Position numbers and translations under genes: made by a program
Shown here: positions 51,450 through 61,992 of the stretch, in pieces
Position numbering within the stretch: position 1 is the first letter of the stretch
Layout: every line of letters begins with the position of its first letter
NCBI GenBank assembly: GCA_030765055.1
Contig: CM060950.1
Location: forward strand, 275,460,540 to 275,524,539
Source of the DNA: Mantis religiosa
Taxonomy: Eukaryota > Arthropoda > Insecta > Mantodea > Mantidae
DNA length: 64,000 bases
Direction: 5' to 3'
The notes under the pieces: generated by a model
What the model saw: only the letters and a program-made list of their open reading frames with translations
What the model was told of the DNA's origin: nothing
The model's database searches: none

Positions 51450-54400
51450 CTAACTCCGCTCTTCTTCTGAGTCTACCGCTAATCTGCTTGTCGCTCCTGC
51501 TCCCATTCTGTGTATGGATGTCCAGTATTGGCATCTCCTGTTGATCCTTTGTGGTATTTCCTGGTCACATATATGTTGTTCCTGTTGATCTTCCATTTCA
51601 TTTTCTCGCCTTATTCCATCCTCTGGTTCCCTTTGTATATTCCTTTTTGACCTCCTTGGTTCTACAGCTACCTGTTCCTCTCTCCTTCTCCGCCGTTCTC
51701 CTCTTTCACGTCTTTCTATCTGTTGTTGTTTATATTTCTCCATGACTCGCGTAGAGATGATCTCGGCCATTTCTTCCAATGTTCTAAAGTCCACAGGATC
51801 TCTGACGATATTATATATATATTTCCCTTGTAGCATACTTCTCTGGTGTTCTAACAAATCTTTATATTTTTTACATTCAAACAATGTGTGTTCTGGTGTA
51901 TCCTGTATATTGCAGCTGTCACATATATCACTATCTGAGCTTCCAATTCTTTTGAAATAAGTCCGATATGGTCCATGGCCAGTTAGAAATTGTATACCTG
52001 CTCTTCTTGGCTGTATTTGTCTTAAGCGTAATCTTTCTCTTATATTTGGAAACAAATTGTACGTTCTTCTACCTTCCTCTATGTTGTTCCATTCTTGCTG
52101 CCATTCTTCTATAAGTCTCTGATTTATTTCCTTTTTGGTAGAGCACGGATATCCTAATATTTTCTCTACTTTACTCAAGTCCCCTTTTTTAACCCAATAG
52201 TTGGCTCCGCGCTGTTTGATTATCAAGTCCAATGGCCATGTCCCCACTGCAATTAATAGTGTCATGGTAGATGTGGTCTTAACGGCTCCAATACATTTCA
52301 ATAACCCTGTTCTCTGTATGGATCGTATCATCTTCACATTCTTTTTTATATTAACTCTATCAGCCCATACCCCAGCTCCATATGCTGTTATTCCCACAAC
52401 AAAACTCATGTGGTATGAAGTTATAGCCTTTGGCGGTAATTTAAATGTTCTCGTTGCTAAAGTAGACAATTTCATCATTATTTTTATAGTTTTTTCTTTG
52501 GTTTTCTTTATGTGTTGCTCAAAGTTCCTCTTTTCATCCAGGTGTATTCCAAGATATTTAATTACTTTTTCCCTTTTTATATTTTCATTATCTATCTTAA
52601 TAGTCGGGTCCCTAATTAACGCTCCTTTCATTAGTACATAGGCAGATTTGTTCGCTGATATTTTTAATTTGGCCTGATTACACCAGTTGTTAAATTTCTT
52701 TAAAGTTGAATTCGTTTTTCTCTCTAACTCCATCCTACTATTTGCCTCTGTAATAATCAGAATGTCATCTGCATAGGCAACAATTTCGATGATATCTTGT
52801 GATACAGCTAATTCTTCTAGTATTGGCTCCGTCATGATGTCCCAGAAGAGGGGCCCCAAAATGGATCCCTGTGGGCAACCTTTGGTAATTTCTCTTGTAA
52901 TTTTTCCATCTCTGCCGGTGACATGTACCCATCTATCTTTACAATAATCTCTGAGTACATTGTATAGAACTTTTGGGTATTGTTTCGCTTCCATGATTTT
53001 AAATAGATACGGCCACCATAAGTTGTCAAAGGCTCCAGCGATGTCAACGAATACTTCTAATACATATTTATTTGTACTTCTTTTTATCGCTTCTAACGCC
53101 ACATTTATGGCCACCTCAGTGGATTTCCCCTTTCTGAAGCCAAATTGTTTCTGGGTCATGCCTATCATAATTCGATATTCCTTTATCCTTTTTAATATTA
53201 ATTTCTCTTGTACCTTTCCTATTGTGTTTAATAGACATATTGGTCTATATGTTTTTGGCTCTGTTGGTTCCTTATTTGCTGATTTTTTTAGTATTACTAC
53301 CTCTGCTTCTTTCCAACAGTATAGAACTCGCCCCTGTACCAGGCATTCATTAAGTAGGCTACATAAGTATGGTGCTATAGATTCTTCCAAGTTTTGTAGA
53401 ATTTCTGCATTTATATTGTCTGGTCCTGGTGCTTTTTTCTTCTTTAGTTCTCGGATTGCTAACTTTACTTCCAAAACGTCATATGGGTAGATTACTCTTT
53501 GATTAATATATACATTTTGAAAGTCACATCGCATAGCTTGCTGTTCCTCATTCTCTTGTTCTTGTTCGTTACTAGGAAGTAATATCTGCAACAGGTGATT
53601 CATAGAGCTTGTCCACGATTCTGTATAAGTTCCATCAGGTTTCTTTATTGTTGAGATTACTTCCGGTGCTTTTATTTTCTCCATGACTATTTTATACGGA
53701 GTCCCCCATTCATTTTCATCCAAATTTTCCTCTATAAATCTTTTCCATGTTTCTTGTCTCATTTCTTCCAGTTTGATCTTATATTGTTGTTTCACTTCTC
53801 TATATTCGTGAAGTCTAATCTGTTTTTCTTGCGCAGTCCGACTTAGCTGATAATATCTTCTTAACTTCCTCACTCTGCTCCTTAGTTTTTGCAGTTTGTC
53901 ATTCCATACCTTATACTTTCCATCAGTATTTGTACATTTCTTTAATGCCTGCTCCATCGCCTGTTGTATGCTTTGAGTTAATTGCTTAGCTTTTTTATCT
54001 ATATTTCCTCCAATTTGTATTTCATTGGGAATTTTAATTGAACCTCTCAGTTTTGCCCAATCAGCATTCTTTATCTGATATTTTCTTTTCTTCTGATGAT
54101 TTTGATGTTCCCCTTCTGTCCATGTTGCAATATCATAATATATTAAATTGTGGTCACTAGTTGTTAGTTGTTGCGCCACTTTCCAATTACTGATACGATT
54201 CACAATTTCTCCTTTGGCTACCGTAAGGTCTATATTCTCCTCTGCTCCAGCTCTATTTTCAAAAGTAAATGGATTAAATGGTGTATTCATTATGATCATA
54301 TCGTTCTGTAGTAATATTTCTTCTAATCTTTCTCCCTTATTACTATCCATACCATATATAATGGACTTTCTTGACATCATGTCTAGCACTCTTTCCATCT

Positions 54401-54803
54401 TGTCAATGTGTATTTGAATATCATCACTATATTGAAAATAATGATTACACAGGATGAAGCTTACACCATCAGTTGTTACCTCAATGCAGTTAACATGTTC
54501 GTCGCACAATTGTGTAATCTTTACCACCTGTATTTCTTTGTTGATGATTAGAATTATTGCTTTTGGTTGATCGCCCTCTACTATTATTCCAGTTGTAGCA
54601 GCCACATGTATAGGTTTTCCTTTAAAGACATACGGCTCTTGTATGCATAGGATATCCAATTGCCTGTCTTCTATTACCTTTCTTAATTCCTGCATCACTA
54701 GCTTTGATCTCTGTGCATTTATCTGACCTATTCTTATGCTCTTTATTTGCTGTATTTCATTTACCATTACCATTCTTTGTTTAATAAATCTTAGATATTC
54801 CAT
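51450..54803 (-). CDS. LINE ORF2: endonuclease and reverse transcriptase, intact
   Basis: 1117 codons without a break. Residues about 20-240 form the APE-type endonuclease: IRIGQINAQRSK, LCIQEPY, IYGMDSNKGERL and TTSDHNLIYYDI contain the N, E, D and SDH blocks. Reverse transcriptase, about 440-720: KKKAPGPDNINAEIL, YRPICLLNTIGK, FGFRKGKSTEVAINV, EVFVDIAGAFDNLWW (motif A), KGCPQGSILGPLFWD (motif B), EIVAYADDILIITEA (motif C). The C-terminal part has LTGHGPYRTYF and a zinc finger CDSCNIQDTPEHTLFEC. A basic tail of R/E/Q repeats ends it. The start may also be the later methionine at MVNEIQQ. Confidence 0.95.
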   Translation of the reverse strand: MEYLRFIKQRMVMVNEIQQIKSIRIGQINAQRSKLVMQELRKVIEDRQLDILCIQEPYVFKGKPIHVAATTGIIVEGDQPKAIILIINKEIQVVKITQLCDEHVNCIEVTTDGVSFILCNHYFQYSDDIQIHIDKMERVLDMMSRKSIIYGMDSNKGERLEEILLQNDMIIMNTPFNPFTFENRAGAEENIDLTVAKGEIVNRISNWKVAQQLTTSDHNLIYYDIATWTEGEHQNHQKKRKYQIKNADWAKLRGSIKIPNEIQIGGNIDKKAKQLTQSIQQAMEQALKKCTNTDGKYKVWNDKLQKLRSRVRKLRRYYQLSRTAQEKQIRLHEYREVKQQYKIKLEEMRQETWKRFIEENLDENEWGTPYKIVMEKIKAPEVISTIKKPDGTYTESWTSSMNHLLQILLPSNEQEQENEEQQAMRCDFQNVYINQRVIYPYDVLEVKLAIRELKKKKAPGPDNINAEILQNLEESIAPYLCSLLNECLVQGRVLYCWKEAEVVILKKSANKEPTEPKTYRPICLLNTIGKVQEKLILKRIKEYRIMIGMTQKQFGFRKGKSTEVAINVALEAIKRSTNKYVLEVFVDIAGAFDNLWWPYLFKIMEAKQYPKVLYNVLRDYCKDRWVHVTGRDGKITREITKGCPQGSILGPLFWDIMTEPILEELAVSQDIIEIVAYADDILIITEANSRMELERKTNSTLKKFNNWCNQAKLKISANKSAYVLMKGALIRDPTIKIDNENIKREKVIKYLGIHLDEKRNFEQHIKKTKEKTIKIMMKLSTLATRTFKLPPKAITSYHMSFVVGITAYGAGVWADRVNIKKNVKMIRSIQRTGLLKCIGAVKTTSTMTLLIAVGTWPLDLIIKQRGANYWVKKGDLSKVEKILGYPCSTKKEINQRLIEEWQQEWNNIEEGRRTYNLFPNIRERLRLRQIQPRRAGIQFLTGHGPYRTYFKRIGSSDSDICDSCNIQDTPEHTLFECKKYKDLLEHQRSMLQGKYIYNIVRDPVDFRTLEEMAEIISTRVMEKYKQQQIERRERGERRRRREEQVAVEPRRSKRNIQREPEDGIRRENEMEDQQEQHICDQEIPQRINRRCQYWTSIHRMGAGATSRLAVDSEEERS

Positions 54804-54995
54804 ATTTCATTAGTGTTATTGTTATACAAATAGCTATATATAAAATATCGCGGTCTTACAGGCAATCACAGGTTCCTTACATATGTAGCAATATGTTTCT
54901 TCTTCACTTCCAATGACTGATAGGTCTTAGAAGTTGCAGTTGGTTTACCTTGTTTCCTACTTGTTTGTGATCCATGTCTTATGTTAATTATTCCC

Positions 54996-56312
54996 TTACT
55001 CCACTCCATTTGGGTTATCTTGTCCATAGTCTGTTCTATTAATTAACTGTTCCCAAAACATCTTATACGTTGGGCATACATTCCTATTTTGACAGTGTAC
55101 TTTTGTCCCAGTAGTTAGGTTTTTCTTTCTTGTGCTACATGGAATACATACGGACTTCTCCTTATCTTTAGCTTTTTGACACTCTTTCTTTGTATGATCT
55201 TGTTCCCCGCAGTGTGAGCACACAGATACCTCTTGTTTATAATATTTTGCTACGTGTCCTAGCTTTTGACACTTCATACATTTCGCTACCACACTATAGT
55301 CTTTGAACTGAACCACCTGGAAGCCAATATATATTTTATCCTTTTGAATAAGTTTATATCTTAGCCTGGGGTCTACTTCTATTACATGATGAACTGTTCT
55401 TTTATCTCTAGGCCCTGTTTTAAATCGGAAGGTTACCTTCTGGTTAAATTCTTCCCATGTCATTTCATCTTTATAATTCTGTTCATACATATTTCTTTTG
55501 ATGTCGTCTTCTTTTTCTGTGGATAAAACATCATAAATTATCATTAACGGTTGTTTTTTCTTGGCCGGTTCTACCTTAATTTCCTTATCTTTTAGATTCT
55601 GACTATTCAGAATTTTTTGCATATCTTCCTTTGTTTCTGCCTCGACTATTACAGTTGTGTCCGTTATCCTTACATTAGTTACTTTAATTTTTTCTTCCAC
55701 TGGCTTTAGATTTTTGGTAACTATGTCTTGTACCACATCTGCCCTTTTACCTTCTGTCGATCTAATCAGCACCGTATGGGTTTGCTTCTTTATAGCCCTG
55801 CCAATTTTGTCCTCCGTGTCAGTCATCCTTTGTCTCATGACCATTTGGGCATAAGAAGGCTTAGGCTGTACCAAATTGGTTTTCAGAATATTATTTTCCG
55901 CTTGTAGTATAGTTACTGTAGCAGATAACTCGTTAAAGGCTTCAGTTATCTTACCCATCTGGGCTATTATTAGTTTCTTGGTTGATACACTAACTTTATC
56001 AGCAGCTATTGCTGCATTAATTTCAGTTATATATTCCATAATACTGGAAGGTATATGTTCCTTAGCTGTTGTCTCTCCTTCGACCATTTCTTTCGACGTT
56101 GCACCTACAGATTTCATTGGAGACCTCTGCAGTGACCTTCTAGGTTTGAAAATTTCTTCTTCTTCCACTCTCCCTCTTTCTGCCTGCGCTTTTAAGCTCC
56201 TCTCGGCTGCCCCGGACATACCAGGGCACCCAGGGTCGGGATGTGGACCCGGGAGCAAGTTTGGCACTAGTGTAGGGCCCCGTACCCACGCAAGACGCCC
56301 TACTATCCACAA
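54996..56312 (-). CDS. LINE ORF1: Gag-like RNA-binding protein, intact frame
   Basis: 438 codons. The first ATG (56,312) lies only about 50 bases from the element's 5' end; MSGAAERS (about residue 32) is an alternative start. A coiled-coil stretch is visible (IIAQMGKITEAFNELSATV), followed by a basic central domain and C-terminal knuckles: CMKCQKLGHVAKYY, where tyrosine replaces the expected last cysteine, and CSHCGEQDHTKKEC, complete. A further cysteine pair follows (CIPC). It should bind LINE RNA. ORF1 stops 192 bases before the ORF2 frame opens. Confidence 0.93.
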   Translation of the reverse strand: MWIVGRLAWVRGPTLVPNLLPGPHPDPGCPGMSGAAERSLKAQAERGRVEEEEIFKPRRSLQRSPMKSVGATSKEMVEGETTAKEHIPSSIMEYITEINAAIAADKVSVSTKKLIIAQMGKITEAFNELSATVTILQAENNILKTNLVQPKPSYAQMVMRQRMTDTEDKIGRAIKKQTHTVLIRSTEGKRADVVQDIVTKNLKPVEEKIKVTNVRITDTTVIVEAETKEDMQKILNSQNLKDKEIKVEPAKKKQPLMIIYDVLSTEKEDDIKRNMYEQNYKDEMTWEEFNQKVTFRFKTGPRDKRTVHHVIEVDPRLRYKLIQKDKIYIGFQVVQFKDYSVVAKCMKCQKLGHVAKYYKQEVSVCSHCGEQDHTKKECQKAKDKEKSVCIPCSTRKKNLTTGTKVHCQNRNVCPTYKMFWEQLINRTDYGQDNPNGVE

Positions 56313-56378
56313 CTGGAACTCCTGACACTTTCCGGCAGGGGGTTAACTGCCAAACTCCAACCCCGAGCCAAGGTAACA

Positions 56379-59034
56379 GCAACTACGGCCGCACGGACAG
56401 AGTGCTTCACCACATTGACACCGGAGACGCCAGGCCTATTCGGCAACCACCTAGACGCGTTCCGCTGACAAAACAAGTGGAGGTACAAGACATGCTGGAA
56501 GATATGAGACCCAGGGAATGATTGAAGAGTCTGACAGCCCTTGGTGTTCTGCTGTGGTAATGGTGACGAACAAGAGCGGCGAGCTACGCTTCTGCGTGGA
56601 CTACAGGAAGCTGAACGCTGTCACCAGGAGAGATTTCTTCCCCTTACTCCGGACTGACGACACTCTGACATGCTTGCTGGTGCGCAGTAGTTCTCGACGT
56701 TGGACCTGAATTCGGGTTACTGGCAGGTGGCTCTAGACCCGAGAGACAAGCAAAAGACTGCATTTTCAACAGGCCAAGGGCTTTGGCAGTTCACAGTTAT
56801 GGCCTTTGGCCTCTGCAACGAACCAGCTACCTTCCAACGCTTCATGGAGTCGGTAATGAGACGGTTGATTTATGATGCCTGCCTGCTATACCTGGACATC
56901 ATCATCGTCGGCAAGACTTTCGAGGACCATCTCCACAATCTGAGCAAGGTGCTACAGAGACTGCAGGCGACTAACCTGAAGCTAAACGCAAAGAAGTGCC
57001 AGCTCTTCCGCAAGGAAGTCAACTACTTGTGCCACCTAGTCTCACCAACCTGAGTGGCTACAGACGCGGAGAAGACATTGGCCGTGAGAGACTGGCCTCG
57101 CAGGAAGGATAAGCGAGAATTGCGCAGTTTCCTTGGGCTAAGCCGTTATTACCGTCGTTTCATAAAGGGGTTCTCCAACGTCGCCAAGCCCCACATTCGC
57201 CCGACAGAAGAACAGCGGCCTTAAATGTGGACGGAGGACGCCGAAGGCGCTTTCCAGCACCTGAAGACGCTTTGCAGTGCTCCTATTTTGGGATTTCCAC
57301 AACCAGGCAGCGCCTTCATTGTGCACACCGACGCCAACGACCATTGCATTGGAGGCGTCCTATCCCAAGTCCAGGACGGCCACGAGCGAGTGATAACCTA
57401 CTACAGGAAGACACTATCCAAGGCAGAGAAGAACTACTGCGGTACCCGGCGAGAACTACTGGCGGTACTAAAGACCTTGGATCACTTCCACAAGTACCTG
57501 TACGGTCAGCCATTCCCCTGAGGACTGACCACTCCGCCCTAACCTGGCTACTCAGCTTTAGAAAACTGGAAGGCCAGACAGCCTATTGGGTCCAGAGGCT
57601 GCAGGAGTACGACTTCACCTCTGAACATCGTAGAGGAAAGAGCCACGGCAACGCAGATGCCATGTCCCGAAGACCATGCCCAGAAGAGTGCGGTCAATGC
57701 ACAAGAGTGGAAGAGGAGCGTGCCGCAGATGTCAGAGTGGTAAAGGCAGTGCCTGCGGACGGTTGGGATAGCGCAGACCTGAGGAGGGAGCAGCTGGTGG
57801 ACGACTCTTGAGAGAAGTGGAGGCAGGGACAAGACCAACCTGGGAGGACATCGCACCAAGAAGCGCCACATACAAGTCCTACTGGACCCAATGGGACTCG
57901 CTGAAGATCAAAGAGGGCGTGCTGTTCCGGGTATGCTAATCACCCGATGGAACGACGCAGAGAGAGCAGTTGGTACTTCCCCGGAGTAAAGTCCCGGAGG
58001 TCTTAGAGTAAGTGCACACTGGTACTTCAGGAGGATACCTGGGAGCAAATCGAAAGATCAACAAACTCCGAAAGCGATACTACTGGCTGAGGCTCCGAGC
58101 AGACGCTGAGAGATGGTGCCGTCAATGTCACGTGTGCGCGGCAAGTCGTGGCCCCCGGACTAGGATCTGGGATCGCATGCAGCAGTACAACGTCGGAGCG
58201 CCATTCGAACACATCGCTGTCGACACAGCTGAACCATTCCCAGTGTCCGACCGAGGCAATAACTACCTGATGGTGGCCGTGGACTACTAAACCAAGTGGC
58301 CGGAGGTGTATACTATCCCTAACCAGGAGGTGAAGACAATGACAGACTGCCTCGTGGCGCAACTGTTCTGACGTTTTGGGGTGCCGTTAGAGCTCCGCAG
58401 TGATCAGAGTACCCAGTTTGAGTCTAACTTAATGAAGGAGGCACTGGAAAGACGGGGTGAACAAGACCCGCACAGTCGGACGGCATGGTCGAGAGGTACA
58501 TGAAGACCCTAGAACATCTGAGGAAGGTCGTGGCCAGCCATCAGCGAGGCTGTGACTCAAGGTGCCACTGTTCTTGCTGGCCTACCGCTCGTCAACACAC
58601 GACACCACTGGGATGACGCCATCAAGCTTAATGTTCGGCAGAGAGTTACGCTTCCCTGTGACCTGGCTTTAGGGAGTCCGCTGGAAAGAAAAACAGCCAG
58701 CTACAGAGTATGTGGAGAGACTCGAGGATCATCTCTACGACATGCATAAGATGGCTCGTCAGAACATCCAGATGGCCAGCGACCGCATGAAAGCCCGATG
58801 CGACAGGCAAGACAGCCTAGGATTCCGGTAAGGTGACAATGTCTGGTTGTATCGCCGTACCCGGGCCAAGGGACGCTGCCCGAAACTTCAACAACCGTGG
58901 CAAGCACCCAGTGGTAAAGAGGATTAACGACGTGGTCTACCGAATCCAGAAGGTGACCCGAGGAAAAATGCTGGTTATACACCCGGATCGTCTGGTCCGC
59001 TACGATGGTGCTGTTCGAGACGACGAGCCTTGAG
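56379..59034 (+). pseudogene. Copy D pol remnant, part 2 (RT, RNase H, integrase)
   Basis: Continues copy D after the LINE. Reverse transcriptase shows FCVDYRKLNAVTRRDFFPLL, LNSGYWQVALDPRDK and MAFGLCNEPATFQRFMES; the YLDD box reads YLDII, losing an aspartate (about 56,890). RNase H: VHTDANDHCIGGVLSQ. Integrase: the CRQCHVC zinc region is intact (about 58,120), the D block reads AVDTAEPF, HSDQG has become RSDQS, and MVERY is intact near 58,490. Stops near 57,052, 57,223, 58,010, 58,289 and 58,370. Confidence 0.9.
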
Positions 59035-59044
59035 CAGGAAGCAG

Positions 59045-59462
59045 TGTCGCGAGCAATTATTGCGACAGCGCGGCCGGCGCGCACAAAGGAACACATAGTG
59101 CACTGCGGAGATAAAAGGCTTGCCGAAACAGATAAAGTTAGATGACTGGATGGTTCGTGTTTCGTGTGGTGCCGTCTTGATAGTTAAAGAACATTCGGCT
59201 AATTTCTGGAACATAGAGTAAAGATATAAAAGAAGCCGTGGCTAGTTTATCCGAGAGTCGTAATCGGAACTGCGTGTTCCTGCAGATGTGACTTGAAAGT
59301 CAACTCTTTGTGGGTGTGGCAGACGACTTTGAAGGCTGTATTTGTGTATGTTACGTTATTCTACTACTGTAAGGGTTGACCAAAGTGTATTTCTACCTAA
59401 ATAAAGAACATTTTGAATTTCAGCAAATTGGTCTTTTAATTTTACGAACCCACAAAGTCACA
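59045..59462 (+). repeat. 3' LTR of copy D (418 bases)
   Basis: Begins TGTCGCGAGCAA and ends CAAAGTCACA. It differs from the 5' LTR at many positions, in line with the age of the copy. Confidence 0.88.
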
Positions 59463-59466
59463 ATAT

Positions 59467-59955
59467 TGTGACTTTGTGGGTTCGTAGAATTAAAAGTCCA
59501 ATTGCACAAACTCAAAATGTTCTTTATTTCCACCGAATTACAGTTGGCACACTTGCCGATTACATAGAATTACGTAGCGCAGACAATTACAATCCACCAG
59601 TTCGTCTGCCACAGGTCCACTCCACACTCTCAATTACGTACAACTCCTCTGATACACGTACGCAGTCTTCCAGTCCTTTCGCTAGCATTGCGCTCTTCAC
59701 GGCTGCTCGCCAAGAACTGAACTGACTCGTCCACTGCAGCCCTTATATACGAAGATCGCTGTTTCTGGAAGCTTCGTGGCTCGGAACATCATCCCGACTG
59801 TTCCAGACGTCAGGGGGAGGAGAAAGAGACAGTACAGTGCTTTTCTAACCATCCCCTCTGTGAACGCTACAAGATAAATGGGTAAGCGTGGCCTGAATGC
59901 CTACTGTCACCCACCCAGCCGCCAGTCGGTCGTGCCTTCCGATGACTGGGTGACA
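59467..59955 (-). repeat. Solo gypsy LTR, opposite orientation
   Basis: 489 bases; minus strand begins TGTCACCCAGTCATCGG and ends CAAAGTCACA. It resembles the LTR of copy A in layout, with a TATATAAGG-type TATA box near 59,745 (minus strand) and AATAAAG near 59,525. ATAT stands on both sides (59,463-59,466; 59,956-59,959). It arose by recombination between the two LTRs of a full element that had landed exactly at the edge of copy D. Confidence 0.9.
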
Positions 59956-60059
59956 ATATTATTATTCTTAGAAAGAATAACACTGTACAGTAATTAACTT
60001 ATACATTGTTACTTATTTTCAATTGAATAATAGTGATTAGTTATATTGTAGAACATTAT

Positions 60060-60330
60060 CATAATAAATTAGTGCAACTCAAAATCAGTAGCTTTCCTAA
60101 ACAAAAGTCACAAATGAATATTCTTCCTTCGAAATTTGAACAGTTCTCATGCTGTCATGACTGGCATTTGCCACATTGTATCCAATCTTCTAATGGAGGA
60201 TCAACCAAGTTCTCATTACAAGCAGGACACTGCACTGCACTTTCTTTGGAAGTTTGAGCTGACGAAATGGGTGTCCTAAGTTCAAGCTTCTTCCTGTTTG
60301 TACCGGAATCAAATTTCTTTTTCTTAACAA
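60060..60330 (-). pseudogene. Pogo-like transposase C-terminal zinc finger
   Basis: The minus strand encodes KKKKFDSGTNRKKLELRTPI, then CPACNENLVDPPLEDWIQCG, KCQS, a stop, QHENCSNFEG and FICDFC. This C-X2-C...DWIQC-KC...H-C...C-X2-C pattern is the PHD-like finger at the end of many insect pogo/Tigger-type transposases. A stop replaces the tryptophan expected before QHE. The rest of the transposase is not present, so this transposon copy is dead. Confidence 0.7.
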
Positions 60331-60999
60331 CCCCCTTTTCCGAAATTCGAGCCTCTCGTTTATGTTATTTTAATTGTTCCTGTTCCACCTTTATTGCTTC
60401 TTTATGAAGCAACATTTCGTTCATAGGTGAACTTGTTAAGACGCTTTGCACATTGCGTGTGACACTTGCGTTTTTTCACTGATGCGCATTATGCAATAGT
60501 TTGGGAATCATGTAGTATGAAAATCGTAAAATAAAATAAAAATACATTAAAACACAAAAAGAAAACACTAAAAAGCTGTAGGGGCAAGATGGCAAGATCG
60601 TTAACTTGCCCCAGTTAACTTGCCCCTATAGGGAACATTAGAAATCTTTGATTATTTTGACAGGATTAACAGGAAATAAATATTAATAAATAGTGACTGC
60701 AAAAGGTATACTATATAAAATAGTAATTAATAGCAAAGAATAACCAGATATCTTAGCTGTAAGACCATGAGATCTTATGGTGAAGTTCTTGAAAATTACA
60801 ACACGTCAGAGAAAAGACATGAAATTCATCTAAACAGACCACGAAATGGCAGCAGCAGTCTCACTGTACAAGTTATTGGTGCCTAGCAATGCCAAGCACT
60901 AGCAGTATCCGTAGGGTGATGCTATCTCCTAATACAAACTTAAACGAACTCGTTCGTCTTCTTGCCTGGCTCGTCAACTTGCCTCGGTCTCCCCTACTT

Positions 61000-61250
61000 C
61001 TTCCAGTGTGACAGTTTCTCTCAAAAATGTTAATCACATTAATAGTTGGTTTCGATTTAGGAAGTTCCTCATTTATCTCAGTTTTCTTCATATTCTTCAA
61101 TTTCTCTTTTTTTGTGTGTCTGTTTTGTTTTTAATGCATATGTTATTGAAACTGAATGATTTGCTTTCTAGATGATTCCAGGTTATGCAGCCTAAACTTA
61201 TTGGGAAAACATTTACTTAACTTGTTTTACTTAACCTCACTTTTACTTAA
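61000..61250. other. Flank of the pogo-like element, unassigned
   Basis: Contains a short minus-strand frame (61,100-61,020) with KNMKKTEINEELPKSKP that could be the upstream end of the Penelope-like ORF at 47.4-48.36 kb, since the pogo-like element inserted between them, but I cannot show it. Confidence 0.35.
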
Positions 61251-61254
61251 CATC

Positions 61255-61388
61255 CCAACAACAGATGGTAGAAATCACTTATACACATGTAAATACAAAT
61301 GAAATTACAACATATTTATCATCTATGGCAGCAATAAAATATGGTGTCCCCCAAGGTTCACTTCTTGGACCTGTTTTATTTCTGATAC
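61255..61388 (+). pseudogene. LINE reverse transcriptase, part 1
   Basis: The frame gives VEITYTHVNTNEITTYLSS followed by AAIKYGVPQGSLLGPVLFLI, which is motif B of a Jockey/CR1-like LINE reverse transcriptase. It is cut at LFLIHI by gypsy derivative E and resumes at 63,563. Upstream motif A is not recognisable. Confidence 0.8.
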
Positions 61389-61392
61389 ATAT

Positions 61393-61947
61393 TGTCACCC
61401 GGGCGTTGGAACACCCTGTGGAAGCAGCTGAGAGCGGAAGACAGGGGAGGTCCGTGTTAGCCACGCCTCCCCCTCGTCCGTCTTATAGTGGTGACAGGGA
61501 CGGCTGGGGAAAGAAACATGATTGTGCGGTCTGTTTCTCTTTCACCTGTGTTCTGGAAATTACGGGATCCTTCATCTACTGGAACCTTCCTGTGAAAGCC
61601 AGAAGGCTGCGATATTCCTATAAAAAGGGGCTGCCGGAGCGAAGTGAAGTCAGTTAGTCAGTTAGTGTGAGTGAGGACAGTTCTTGGTGTAAGAAGGCAG
61701 TGTTAGTGACGTGTTAATGAACGAAAAGATTGTGCAACGGAAGACTGTACGTAACTGTGTATGAGTATCGGAGTTGATGTAATCGCGAGTACAAGTGAAA
61801 TTGTAACGGACGAACTGGTGAATTGTAATTGTGTGCAGTACGTAATTCTGTGTAATTGGCAAGTGTTAAACTGTAAGTCGGTGGAAATAAAGAACATTTT
61901 TGAGTGGTGAAATTGGACTTTTCATTTCACGAACCCACAAAGTCACA
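61393..61947 (+). repeat. 5' LTR of element E (555 bases)
   Basis: Begins TGTCACCCGGGC and ends CAAAGTCACA. TATAAAAA at 61,619-61,626 and TCAGT at 61,650 form a TATA/initiator pair; AATAAAG lies near 61,887. Its last 150 bases are nearly the same as copy A's LTR, but its first 400 are different, so E belongs to a sister subfamily. Confidence 0.92.
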
Positions 61948-61992
61948 CTGGTGTCAGGAAGCGGGAAGATAACATCACCGAACATTACAACC

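Larger units (their letters stand above)
50909..56365 (-). mobile_element. Full-length R1-like LINE with two intact ORFs
   Basis: A 5.46-kb minus-strand LINE inserted in gypsy copy D. Both sides show the gypsy sequence AGCCAAGGTAACA (50,896-50,908; 56,366-56,378), a 13-base target duplication. ORF1 and ORF2 are open over their full length. The 5' region is short (about 50 bases to the first ATG), and the 3' region is about 540 bases ending, in element sense, in a T/A-rich run rather than poly-A. The endonuclease/reverse transcriptase/zinc-finger layout without RNase H and the LTGHGPYR block point to the R1 clade. Probably recent and possibly active. Confidence 0.92.
48577..59462 (+). mobile_element. 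Decayed gypsy LTR retrotransposon (copy D), interrupted by a LINE
   Basis: Plus-strand gypsy copy with both LTRs, gag and pol, carrying a 5.46-kb LINE plus target duplication in pol. Without that insertion it would be about 5.4 kb, close to copy A. Many stops and small deletions show it is old. The right flank is ATAT but the left flank is CTGA, so the flanks do not form a target duplication; recombination between two insertions or loss of one flank is possible. Confidence 0.92.
48361..60994. mobile_element. Pogo-like DNA transposon, split by gypsy insertions
   Basis: The left end (from 48,361) reads GGGGAGACTGGGGCAAG and the right end, inverted (to 60,994), GGGGAGACCGAGGCAAG; 21 of the outer 24 bases match. 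A TA lies at both outer edges (48,359-48,360; 60,995-60,996), as expected for the Tc1/mariner/pogo group. Transposon DNA is 48,361-48,576 and 59,956-60,994; everything between is gypsy and LINE sequence. A GGGGCAAG-type motif recurs near both ends (48,546-48,570; 60,580-60,630). Most of the transposase gene is missing. Confidence 0.75.

Noticed and set aside
61662..61862. Short minus-strand frames repeated at 63,273-63,473
   Set aside because: They lie inside the two identical LTRs and are antisense to the LTR transcript; repetition reflects the LTR, not a gene.
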